DNA of 64,000 nucleotides from NCBI GenBank assembly GCA_009746045.1, contig RPFO01000702.1, positions 810,001 to 874,000 of the forward strand, given 5' to 3'. The DNA is from Mesostigma viride. Its lineage: Eukaryota; Streptophyta; Mesostigmatophyceae; Mesostigmatales; Mesostigmataceae. Below, one piece after another: positions 1 to 7,382 of this stretch. Both the position numbers and the translations under genes were made by a program. The notes below the pieces were generated by a model. That model searched no databases, was not told where the DNA came from, and worked only from the letters and a program-made list of their open reading frames with translations. Each line of letters opens with the position of its first letter. Within the stretch, counting starts at the first letter, position 1.

Positions 1-282
1 AACGTTCAAATTAAAAGATTCCTGGGCATTTTAGAGCATAGTTTTGAGCCAGGATTTAGCAGTATTTGTCATAACCATGAGTATAACCTGATTTTTGAAG
101 TTGAATCAGAAAAGCTAAAAATCGACAGCGAAATTCCAAAAATAGAAAACCATATTCAAACCCTTTGGATACCAGTTAAGGATATAATTAATATTGACTT
201 TAGGCCAGAACCGCTTAAAAATCTTATATTAAAATGGCGTGAGCTTGATTATAATGATTCTTTTTATAGCAGTATGTTATAG
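1..282 (+). CDS. Nudix-like hydrolase, C-terminal part (truncated by window start)
   Basis: Reading frame 1 is open from the first base to a TAG at 280-282, giving the last 93 residues of a protein whose start lies outside the window. The visible part runs from a strand ending LEHSFEP, through a His-rich turn (ICHNHEYN) and a strand NLIFEVE, to a C-terminal helical segment with LWIPVKDI. The order of strand, HNHEYN-type turn and WIPV..I resembles the C-terminal half of Nudix hydrolases that lack an obvious sub-class. The Nudix box itself (GX5EX7REUXEEXGU) would lie upstream and cannot be seen. The substrate therefore cannot be assigned, and the family call is an inference from pattern only. 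Confidence 0.5.
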   Translation, partial: NVQIKRFLGILEHSFEPGFSSICHNHEYNLIFEVESEKLKIDSEIPKIENHIQTLWIPVKDIINIDFRPEPLKNLILKWRELDYNDSFYSSML

Positions 283-336
283 AAACTTTCTGTAAAGGCG
301 TAACCATTAAAATTTTCTAATCAGAATTCGAGTCAG

Positions 337-1227
337 ATGAAAACTTCTCTTCCTGAAAATTCTTTAGTAATCAAAGACAGGCTAGATGCTATTGTCCAGG
401 AAATTTTGGCAGTAGCGAGAGACCAAATTTCCATGATTATTCTTTTTGGTTCTTATGCTAAAGGGACATGGGTGCGGGACTGGTATGTTGAAGGGCATAT
501 AACCTATAGCTATGAAAGTGATCTGGATATTCTGGTGGTAACTAAAAGTCCGAAATATCGAGGACCTAAAGGTGCATCTTTTGAATCGGATTTAACAAAA
601 CGTCTGGAACGCAAGGGCTTAAGGGGGAAGAGCTTCGGAGCTCCTTGGGTAACCTTTGTGGTTGAGCCGATAAAATATCTTAATCAGCAGCTGGAGAAAA
701 GCCAGTATTTTTTCTCGGATATTAAAAAAGAGGGGATACTGCTTTATGATAGCGGTGAATTTACTTTAGCTGAACCGAAAGATTTAAACTTGGAAGAGAG
801 GAAGCAAATAGCTAAAGACGATTTTGACGTTTGGTTTGGAAGTGGGACGGAGTTTTTATTAGGTGTTGATTTTTATACTAAGCAGGACCTGCTTAATAAA
901 GCAGCCTTTCTGCTTCATCAGGCAACTGAAAGCTTTTATTCTGCAATTCTGCTGGTATTTACCGGTTATAAACCTAGACTCCATGATATTGAGAAACTAG
1001 GTAGTCTAGCTAGTAATTATAGCGACGAATTGCTTAAAATATTCCCGCGGGATACTAAAGAGCAGGAGGAAAAATTCGTTTTGCTTAAATCAGCTTACAC
1101 CGAAGCTCGTTATAATAAAAATTATAAAATTACTGAGGAACAACTGCTTTACTTAATAAAAAGGATTGAGAAATTAAAATCAATAACAGAAGAAATTTGC
1201 ACGAACCGGATAAATGAAATCAAATAA
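337..1227 (+). CDS. Nucleotidyltransferase-HEPN two-domain protein
   Basis: A 296-residue cytosolic protein. The N-terminal half is a minimal nucleotidyltransferase fold with the G38-S39 motif (ILFGSYAKG) and the metal-binding pair D62/D64 in ESDLDILVV. About 22 residues separate GS from the first Asp, longer than the usual 7-13, and include a WVRDWYVEG insertion that I associate with this fused subfamily. The C-terminal half (about 180-290) is a helical HEPN domain with FLLHQATES, a KPRLHDIEKL turn and AYTEARYNKNY. I see no Rx4-6H RNase motif, so it is unlikely to be an active HEPN nuclease. Related proteins are usually annotated only by domain, and the nucleotide substrate and target are unknown. 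It follows the Nudix-like gene by 54 bases on the same strand. The start ATG at 337 is the first in frame. Confidence 0.8.
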   Translation: MKTSLPENSLVIKDRLDAIVQEILAVARDQISMIILFGSYAKGTWVRDWYVEGHITYSYESDLDILVVTKSPKYRGPKGASFESDLTKRLERKGLRGKSFGAPWVTFVVEPIKYLNQQLEKSQYFFSDIKKEGILLYDSGEFTLAEPKDLNLEERKQIAKDDFDVWFGSGTEFLLGVDFYTKQDLLNKAAFLLHQATESFYSAILLVFTGYKPRLHDIEKLGSLASNYSDELLKIFPRDTKEQEEKFVLLKSAYTEARYNKNYKITEEQLLYLIKRIEKLKSITEEICTNRINEIK

Positions 1228-1263
1228 GCCTGGTATAGCTGCAGAAACAATGATTATAATGTG

Positions 1264-1581
1264 CTATTCGCTCTCACTGTGATGGTCTCCTGCTCCCGCC
1301 AAATGGACTTCCTCATTATCTACAGGAGTGCGGCCACAAGTTGCAAAAGTTAAAACACAATTCTTTGAAATGTTATAAGTAACCCCTAGGGAGCTAAAAT
1401 CAGTTGTAGATAGTATTTCTACTACTTCCGCATCATACTGGCCTTTTATTAGAGCTGTTGCTTTAAGAGGTAAGTCAATAGCCGTTCGTAATTGATTAAG
1501 TTTGTCTAGTAAAGTGCTTTTCCATAAAGTTCTACTTATGCCAAGTTCATAAATATTTGCTAGTTCTCCTCTGCTTTTCAT
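1264..1581 (-). CDS. Hypothetical protein, 105 residues
   Basis: A small soluble protein on the minus strand, convergent with the nucleotidyltransferase gene 36 bases away. A good ribosome binding site (AGAGGA, about 4 bases before the ATG at 1581) supports a real gene and fixes the start. The first 60 residues are predicted helical (ELGISRTLWKSTLLDKL). The middle has strand-like segments with a pair of cysteines (NCVLTFATCG), and the tail is acidic and His-containing. I see no signal peptide, membrane helix or recognised motif, and I do not recognise the family. It could be a fragment of a larger lineage-specific protein. Confidence 0.5.
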   Translation of the reverse strand: MKSRGELANIYELGISRTLWKSTLLDKLNQLRTAIDLPLKATALIKGQYDAEVVEILSTTDFSSLGVTYNISKNCVLTFATCGRTPVDNEEVHLAGAGDHHSESE

Positions 1582-1843
1582 ATATCCTCTAGAAGTTTAA
1601 ATTTACTCAGCTACAGAAATAATATAATTTTTTCTGTACCTATAGAGTTGATTTTTTCTACCTTTAGTATTAATCCTTTAATTTAGCATATTTTTTAGTT
1701 GTATACTACAAAATAATTTTTGTTTCTATTTATTCAAGGTCAGTACTTTGAGCGCATTATCTTTTTTTGTTATAACCTAGTTCAATTGCTTTTTTCTATA
1801 ATTAATGTAATTATATATAAAAAGCCTCTAAAAATTATTACTA

Positions 1844-2452
1844 ATGAACTTTTTGTATAAAATTGCTGAATTTATTGCAACTGCTTGTTATATAGGAAAA
1901 ATAAAAATTGCTCCGGGAACTTTGGGTTCTCTTATTGCCTTTCCTATATGCTATATAATAATGGATTTTAGCTTAAAGCACCAAGTTGTTTTTTACATAT
2001 CAGGGTATAACCCAAATGAGCAGCAATTTTTAAGTGTTTTTTTTATAGAGATACTTGCTACTATTATTCTATTTTTTGCCGGTACTTATTTTACAAAAAT
2101 ATATATTAAAGATGCCCAGGAACAAGACCCAAAAGAAGTTGTTATTGATGAGGTAGTTGGGCAAATGCTGGTCATAATATTAACCTCTTTTTCCGTAATC
2201 TTTGTGTATAGTTCTTCCGTGCCACAAAAAATTGAGGCATCTTATATTGATTTTATTTTTCTGTTTTTGATGCCGTTTGTTTTATTTAGAGCATTTGATA
2301 TTCTTAAGCCCTGGCCGATAAATTGGCTTGACTCTAATATTAAGGGAGCGCTTGGAGTAATGATCGATGACGTAGCAGCAGCCTTATTTGCTGTCGTGTG
2401 CCAATATGTAATAGTTTTCTTGATCGTAAACTTTTTCCCTTTGGTTGTTTAA
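1844..2452 (+). CDS. pgpA: Phosphatidylglycerophosphatase A
   Basis: A 202-residue integral membrane protein that dephosphorylates phosphatidylglycerol phosphate to phosphatidylglycerol in the inner membrane, a step needed for cardiolipin and lipoprotein modification. Family hallmarks are the N-terminal GKIKIAPGTLGSL segment, the acidic DEVVGQML motif in the cytoplasmic loop (about 100-107), and FRAFDILKPWPINWLD followed by GVMIDDVAAALFA near the C-terminus. Four hydrophobic segments are visible. The protein is slightly longer than typical PgpA because of an extra loop (about residues 48-65, SGYNPNEQQF). The gene stands alone on plus, with about 260 bases of AT-rich sequence upstream. Confidence 0.9.
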   Translation: MNFLYKIAEFIATACYIGKIKIAPGTLGSLIAFPICYIIMDFSLKHQVVFYISGYNPNEQQFLSVFFIEILATIILFFAGTYFTKIYIKDAQEQDPKEVVIDEVVGQMLVIILTSFSVIFVYSSSVPQKIEASYIDFIFLFLMPFVLFRAFDILKPWPINWLDSNIKGALGVMIDDVAAALFAVVCQYVIVFLIVNFFPLVV

Positions 2453-2574
2453 CGTTTTGAGTGTAAAATACCTTTAAATAGCTTTAAAACCAAGCGTGTA
2501 ATGCTTATCGTAAACCAATAATTGTATAAATCAACTCTTGTAAATTGTTATAAATTTACTTATGGTTGTAATTT

Positions 2575-3642
2575 ATGACAAAAAATAAATATTCTATGAA
2601 AGAGCATAAAGCTAAAGAGTTTTTTGGGTCAGCTTCCAAAGATTATGAAGGGTTACTTCATAAAACTGGTGGTGATTTACGTTTAGTAGCAGTACCAGAT
2701 ATAGACATCGGAAAATTAGCTAAAGCTATTCAAGGTAATAAAAAAAACTTAAAAATAATAGATTTGTCTTTTAGCAAAATAGGAGACAAAGGAATACTAG
2801 AGTTGGCTTTTGCATTAAAGGGCAATAAAACCATTCAATCCTTGAGTCTTGCCGCTATTGAAATAGGTGATTCAGGTGATGGTGGGCTTGCGGTTATCGG
2901 CTCTTTATCAGATATACTAAAAAGTTCTCCTCTTGAAAGCTTAGATTTGTCTTTCAATACATTAAGTAAGATAAGCTTAGAATCTTTACATAATTGTTTG
3001 GCAGGAAAAAAAACTGTAACGCATCTGAATTTATCAGCTATTAAGATGGATTATCAAGGGGTATACAATATAGCGGATTTAGTGCGTAATTTGCCCAATA
3101 TTAAGAAATTAGGTTTATCTACCAATAATATTATCGATACTGCAACCACCGGTATAAATGCACTAATAGTAGATAATAAAAACCTTACTAGTTTGGATCT
3201 ATCTTATAATTTTATAAATGGGGATTGTGTAAAACATATGTTGCAGTTGCATTTGTATCATTTTCTAAAAACACAAGGACAAGCTGATATTCCTCTTCGT
3301 AATTTAAAATTGTCCTTTATTAGCGAATCGCTGAACAAACATTCTGTTACTATTGAAATGCTGGAGGACTACAAACATTACCTTAAAACTTTTAACTCTG
3401 ATAAAACTCTTGGAAATTATATTCAAGAACTTTTGAGTAATCCAAGTGTTGAAATAATACAGATAAAAGATATTTTTAATATAATATTATCTTACACGGA
3501 AGTAACTACAATTAATTTCGTTCATTATCTACAATCAAAGAACTTTCCAGGTTTTGGTGAGGGAGATACAGTTTTAGAATTTGGTCTTCCATCTACGAGT
3601 ACTATTGAACTGGTAGGGGAAGATGCCGAAGTAGACAGTTAA
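2575..3642 (+). CDS. Leucine-rich repeat protein (ribonuclease-inhibitor type)
   Basis: A 355-residue protein with about six leucine-rich repeats between residues 58 and 230, recognisable as LKIIDLSFSKIGDKG, IQSLSLAAIEIGD, LESLDLSFNTLS, VTHLNLSAIKM, IKKLGLSTNNI and LTSLDLSYNFING. The 28-30 residue spacing, with helical stretches between strands, is that of the RI-like class common in eukaryotes. There is no signal peptide or membrane helix. The C-terminal 120 residues carry no repeats and are not recognised. In intracellular Rickettsiales such proteins are often candidate secreted effectors. It is convergent with virB9 65 bases downstream, which fits but does not prove a link to type IV secretion. 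The start ATG at 2575 lacks an obvious Shine-Dalgarno sequence. Confidence 0.75.
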   Translation: MTKNKYSMKEHKAKEFFGSASKDYEGLLHKTGGDLRLVAVPDIDIGKLAKAIQGNKKNLKIIDLSFSKIGDKGILELAFALKGNKTIQSLSLAAIEIGDSGDGGLAVIGSLSDILKSSPLESLDLSFNTLSKISLESLHNCLAGKKTVTHLNLSAIKMDYQGVYNIADLVRNLPNIKKLGLSTNNIIDTATTGINALIVDNKNLTSLDLSYNFINGDCVKHMLQLHLYHFLKTQGQADIPLRNLKLSFISESLNKHSVTIEMLEDYKHYLKTFNSDKTLGNYIQELLSNPSVEIIQIKDIFNIILSYTEVTTINFVHYLQSKNFPGFGEGDTVLEFGLPSTSTIELVGEDAEVDS

Positions 3643-3707
3643 GGGGTAATTTCATTTTCTTTGTAGACTATGGAACTGTAAAAATACTAATAGAAGAGGA
3701 TTCAGTC

Positions 3708-4463
3708 CTAGAAGGGTCTGAATGTTTCGTTAAACACGCATACAATTTTTTTTCCAGCTCTAAGGGTAAGTTTTGGAAATACCTGTTCTATGATAATAAA
3801 ATTATTGTTCTTTGGATCTAATTTGAAATTGACCATAGATTCTCTTAAATCTTCGTCTACCGCAAAAATGGCGGGGATTTCCATATTCTTGTCCCTGAAT
3901 TGTATGTAAGTAAACTGGCCATCATCGAAAATCTTAATTGGGGCAATTTCTTCATTACCGCTAATCGAGTAATAAAAATTAAATTTTTCCGGGTGGCTGA
4001 GATCAGGTTCAGCGATGCCAGTGGCGGCACTGCTAGAAAAAGTCCTAACATGATCTTCTTCTTCCTCATCTGGATATAAAAACTTAACATTAAATACCAT
4101 TTCTGGATCTCTTATATCTGTGGTTTCCTGAGCATATAGTTCAAAAAAATAAGTTCTTTTATTAGTAATAAGGGTCATATTGGTCGTTGCATCCGGTTCC
4201 ATAGGTTTTATAAAAATCCTAGATCCAGCTGGTACTATTTGCCAAGAGGTTGTATCACCCATCGAAATACTAACAACTTCCTCGCCATTACCAAGCTCTA
4301 TACTTGCTTGATACCCATAATAACCAGTAAATTTAAATACATCGTTGGGGTTATATACCATTACCCTGATTCTAGAATCTATAGGCGTGGGCCTCGATTC
4401 TCTTATTGCAAAAGCATTTAAACTAAAAAATAACAAAGCAATAAAGGTTAAGAGATTTTTCAT
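3708..4463 (-). CDS. virB9: Type IV secretion protein VirB9 (RvhB9)
   Basis: A 251-residue periplasmic/outer-membrane core-complex subunit of the VirB T4SS. A cleavable signal peptide is evident (hydrophobic LLTFIALLFFSLNAFA, residues 4-19). The N-terminal CagX/VirB9 domain carries RIRVMVYNPNDVFKFTGYYGYQASIE and a later SWQIVPAGSRIFIKP. The C-terminal half, separated by a polyacidic linker (PDEEEED), contains the beta-sandwich that normally binds VirB7 and ends in LTLRAGKKIVCVFNETF. Length and both domains are complete. It follows virB8 with a single base between the stop and this ATG, so the pair must be co-transcribed. virB10, virB11 and virD4, which often follow, are absent here. Confidence 0.9.
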   Translation of the reverse strand: MKNLLTFIALLFFSLNAFAIRESRPTPIDSRIRVMVYNPNDVFKFTGYYGYQASIELGNGEEVVSISMGDTTSWQIVPAGSRIFIKPMEPDATTNMTLITNKRTYFFELYAQETTDIRDPEMVFNVKFLYPDEEEEDHVRTFSSSAATGIAEPDLSHPEKFNFYYSISGNEEIAPIKIFDDGQFTYIQFRDKNMEIPAIFAVDEDLRESMVNFKLDPKNNNFIIIEQVFPKLTLRAGKKIVCVFNETFRPF

Positions 4464-4464
4464 A

Positions 4465-5166
4465 TTATTTCTTTTTTTTATCTTCTAGCAGTTGCGGCTG
4501 ATAATCAGTGACTGCAAAATTAAATCTTGATCCAGGAGGTGAGTTAGTGTCTATTTGATCAATTTCGTACTCTACTACAACCCGCCAAATCATATCTTCG
4601 ACAATTTCTCCATTGCCATTTCTAGCAATTGAGTGGAATTTGATTTCAGTTTTTGTATCGCTCAAAAAGCTTGAGGATATTATAGATATAGTTCTTTTTA
4701 TATCTTTTTGATATAGTAGTACCGGAGAGGAGACGTTATTTATATTCATAAAATTATAGAACCTTCTAAAAACAATCCTCGTCGAATTGTTTTTGATGTA
4801 AATAAATTGCTTTTTGAGGTTATTATAATCGTATGTTTCTCTTTGGGTTACGTAGTTTCTAAGCATTATATCGGCGATTGAAGCGAGAGGGTTATTATCT
4901 ATTTGTTCCGCATTAATAATTTGAGCAGATTTGTTTTCGCCGGATTCCGTTAGAATAGAATATCTAATAGGTGTGATAATTGGGAATAAGTTATAAATAT
5001 TTATTATAATGCTCGTAAACAAAATTAATATTGTGGCAGTCAATATAAAGAGAAGAGATCTGTGAGAAAACGGGTGGAGATATTTGTATTTATACCAATT
5101 TTGTGTGTCAATAAAATATTCGCCGGATTCAACGTAGGTTTTTAACGATTTATACAAAAGTTCCAT
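4465..5166 (-). CDS. virB8: Type IV secretion protein VirB8 (RvhB8)
   Basis: A 233-residue bitopic inner-membrane assembly factor of the T4SS. It has a short cytoplasmic tail, one membrane helix (about 37-60, RSLLFILTATILILFTSIIINIY) and a periplasmic NTF2-like domain. The domain shows the VirB8 features NPLASIADIMLRNYVTQRETYD (about 102-123), a central FRRFYNFMN segment and a C-terminal WRVVVEYEID strand. The tail DKKKK is basic. It is the first gene of the virB8-virB9 pair and diverges from the VirB7-like lipoprotein across a 422-base spacer. Other VirB8 copies are expected elsewhere in Rickettsiales genomes. Which of the two rvh paralogues this is cannot be told from the window. Confidence 0.88.
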   Translation of the reverse strand: MELLYKSLKTYVESGEYFIDTQNWYKYKYLHPFSHRSLLFILTATILILFTSIIINIYNLFPIITPIRYSILTESGENKSAQIINAEQIDNNPLASIADIMLRNYVTQRETYDYNNLKKQFIYIKNNSTRIVFRRFYNFMNINNVSSPVLLYQKDIKRTISIISSSFLSDTKTEIKFHSIARNGNGEIVEDMIWRVVVEYEIDQIDTNSPPGSRFNFAVTDYQPQLLEDKKKK

Positions 5167-5588
5167 AGGGTTTATATATTACTATATCACAAAGACTACA
5201 TATCCCGTTGCTTAAGAGAATTTCTTAAATACGTTATCATTCTATAAACTTTTAGATCGAAATCGTATATATTTATGCAACTAAGTTTTTTATTTAATGA
5301 AATAACTTCTTATTGTTGCAGCTACAGCATATAAAACTTGTGCCGAGTAACATGGTTATCTAATTAGTGAATTATTGGGTATATACCAAACTTTTAAATT
5401 CAACTTGATATTGAAGCTGTTATTGTGTAAATCTGCAACAAAATCTATGGTAACTTTTTTGACAATGCAGGATATAAATTATAATAGAGAAATTAACTTG
5501 TACTATAAGTAATTTAAGAGTTATGATCTTCCACAGATAAAAAATTTAACTTAAGTTTCTAATATTTTACAATAAAGCTTAGTACCTT
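5167..5588. other. 422-base divergent intergenic region between virB8 and the VirB7-like gene
   Basis: No open reading frame of note on either strand. It holds a consensus-like plus-strand promoter at 5459-5485 (listed separately). No convincing minus-strand promoter for virB8 and no terminator hairpin were seen. Confidence 0.6.
5459..5485 (+). promoter_or_regulatory. Candidate sigma-70 promoter upstream of the VirB7-like gene
   Basis: A perfect -35 box TTGACA at 5459-5464 and a perfect -10 box TATAAT at 5480-5485, separated by 15 bases, shorter than the optimal 17. It lies about 105 bases upstream of the lipoprotein start, in the region shared with the divergent virB8-virB9 operon. The short spacer suggests a weak or activator-dependent promoter. 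Confidence 0.45.
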
Positions 5589-5594
5589 GTGATT

Positions 5595-5771
5595 ATGAAA
5601 AAATTTTTTAGAACTTTTTTACTAATGTTTCTTTTTTATGGCTTATATTCATGTACGCCCTCTGCTCCTTATGAGATCACAAGTCCTTGTGTAGCAGGGG
5701 ATTCAGATAATCCATATTCAATAAACCCTTGTGTAAGAGTGCCAGTAAATATAGGTTATATCGTTACTTAA
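5595..5771 (+). CDS. Small VirB7-like lipoprotein
   Basis: A 58-residue lipoprotein if the ATG at 5595 is used (a GTG at 5589 would add two residues). A basic start (MKKFFR), a hydrophobic core and a lipobox LYSC place the acylated Cys about 20 residues in. The mature part is short, with a double SPC/NPC pattern (TSPCVAGDSDNPY and NPCVRVPVN). The PCVRxPVN-type tail beside VirB8 and VirB9 is what I would expect of the rickettsial VirB7 lipoprotein, which anchors the outer-membrane core complex through VirB9. The assignment rests on lipobox, size, position and this tail, not on strong similarity. It is transcribed away from virB8-virB9. Confidence 0.62.
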   Translation: MKKFFRTFLLMFLFYGLYSCTPSAPYEITSPCVAGDSDNPYSINPCVRVPVNIGYIVT

Positions 5772-5908
5772 AAACATTAGGTTTATTAAGTAGTTAAATG
5801 CTGCGGATGTTTAGAATGGAATTGCATAAGTAATCAGGTATTAATCTAAACAAGTTAAAACGTTAAAGATTGCCATTAATACCTTGAGGGAAAAAGCATT
5901 AGTATGCT

Positions 5909-6307
5909 CTATAATTTGGTTAAATCTTCTTCTGTTATATTATCATCAAAAACATTTTCTTCAAAAGTTAGATCGTCTTCGTTGTCAAATATGAGTGCGT
6001 TTTCCTCTGAAATATCTATTTCATCAGAAATAGTTTCCTGACTTTCTGCATGCAGGTTTTCGTCTTCTACGAAATCTATTTTATTTCGAGTCTGAAGACT
6101 ACCAATCAATTCTTCTCGTAGTTGCGGTATATCAAGGTTTTTGGCAGCAATTTCACGCAATGCTACTACGGCGTTTTTATCGTTATCTCTTTCTATTGTT
6201 ATAGGAGAACCACAACTTATTGACTTTGCTCTTTGAGCTGCAAGCGATACTAGCTCAAACCTATTAGTAATTTGTTCAACACAATCTTCAACTGTTACTC
6301 TAGCCAT
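5909..6307 (-). CDS. rpoZ: RNA polymerase omega subunit
   Basis: The start is placed at the ATG at 6307 (MARVTVEDC), which matches the conserved omega N-terminus, rather than a TTG ten codons upstream. Omega binds the beta-prime C-terminus and helps RNA polymerase assembly. Visible motifs are [23 protein letters not shown] (about 5-27) and VVALREIA (about 48-55), the helical core that clamps beta-prime. After residue 70 the protein carries a long, very acidic extension ([24 protein letters not shown]). This makes it about 132 residues, longer than the 90-residue E. coli protein, as seen in some alphaproteobacteria. It is divergent from glyQ with a 200-base spacer. Confidence 0.88.
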   Translation of the reverse strand: MARVTVEDCVEQITNRFELVSLAAQRAKSISCGSPITIERDNDKNAVVALREIAAKNLDIPQLREELIGSLQTRNKIDFVEDENLHAESQETISDEIDISEENALIFDNEDDLTFEENVFDDNITEEDLTKL

Positions 6308-6509
6308 AACCTCAAAATATTTTCGAATTAATAACATTATTCTAATATATTTTGTTTATTCCTACAAGAAAAATCACCACTCAAATTGTTGGTGTATTAC
6401 TAAATGCCTTTATTCTAATAACTTTAATTAAATTTCTTAGGTGATTTTTAGTTGATATCGATGTATATTGCAGGCAACGGCTTAATTACATTACGAAGAC
6501 AATACTCAT

Positions 6510-7379
6510 ATGAACAAATTATCATTTCAGCAAATCATATTAGGATTACAAAATTTTTGGCAAGACTATGGTTGTGCTATTTTGCAGCCTTATGATGTGG
6601 AAATGGGAGCTGGTACGTTTCATCCGGCAACAGTTTTGCGCTGTCTTGGTCCTAAGCCGTGGAATGTAGCTTATGTTCAGCCTTCACGCCGTCCTACAGA
6701 TAGTAGATATGCAGAACATCCAAATAGGATGCAGCATTATTACCAGTTTCAAGTTATTTTAAAACCATCCCCTGATGATATTCAAGATCTTTATCTGGAG
6801 AGTCTAAAGAAGTTAGGTATTGATAGCAAAATCAATGATATAAGATTTGTAGAAGATGATTGGGAATCTCCAACACTTGGCGCTTCAGGCCTAGGGTGGG
6901 AGGTGTGGTGTAATGGGATGGAAGTCTCGCAATTTACCTATATGCAGCAAATAGGGGGAATAGATTGCCGGCCGATAGCTGGAGAAATTACATACGGTCT
7001 AGAAAGACTTGCTCTTTATATTCAAGGGGTTGATGCTGTAAAGGATCTGGATTGGAACGGTCAAAAAGGTGATAAAGCCCTAACTTATGGACAAGTCGAT
7101 TTTGAAGCTGAAAAGCAGTTTTCAAACTTTAACCTCGAATTGGCCGATGTAGAAATGTTAACCAGGCATTTTGTTGATTCAGAAAACCAATGTAAGCAGT
7201 TAATAGCAGCAGATCTGCCTATACCGGCTTATGATTATTGCATTAAGGCAAGCCACTTATTTAATTTATTAAATGCCAGAGGTGTAATTAGCGTAACAGA
7301 GCGCGCTGCTTATATTGCAAGGGTAAGAAACCTAGCAAAAATAACTTGTGAGAAATGGCTTGAAATTCAGGGGTACTAA
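6510..7379 (+). CDS. glyQ: Glycyl-tRNA synthetase alpha subunit
   Basis: The 289-residue catalytic subunit of the bacterial alpha2-beta2 glycyl-tRNA synthetase, which activates glycine with ATP. It is collinear with the family over its full length: [19 protein letters not shown] at the N-terminus, then GAGTFHPAT and [22 protein letters not shown] (class II motif 2), and [12 protein letters not shown] near residue 165 (motif 3-like). The C-terminal [13 protein letters not shown] segment is present. The start ATG at 6510 gives the expected MNKLSFQQ beginning. It is the first of three tightly spaced genes (glyQ-glyS-tsaC). Only three bases separate it from glyS, so expression is probably coupled. 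Confidence 0.97.
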   Translation: MNKLSFQQIILGLQNFWQDYGCAILQPYDVEMGAGTFHPATVLRCLGPKPWNVAYVQPSRRPTDSRYAEHPNRMQHYYQFQVILKPSPDDIQDLYLESLKKLGIDSKINDIRFVEDDWESPTLGASGLGWEVWCNGMEVSQFTYMQQIGGIDCRPIAGEITYGLERLALYIQGVDAVKDLDWNGQKGDKALTYGQVDFEAEKQFSNFNLELADVEMLTRHFVDSENQCKQLIAADLPIPAYDYCIKASHLFNLLNARGVISVTERAAYIARVRNLAKITCEKWLEIQGY

Positions 7380-7382
7380 TTT

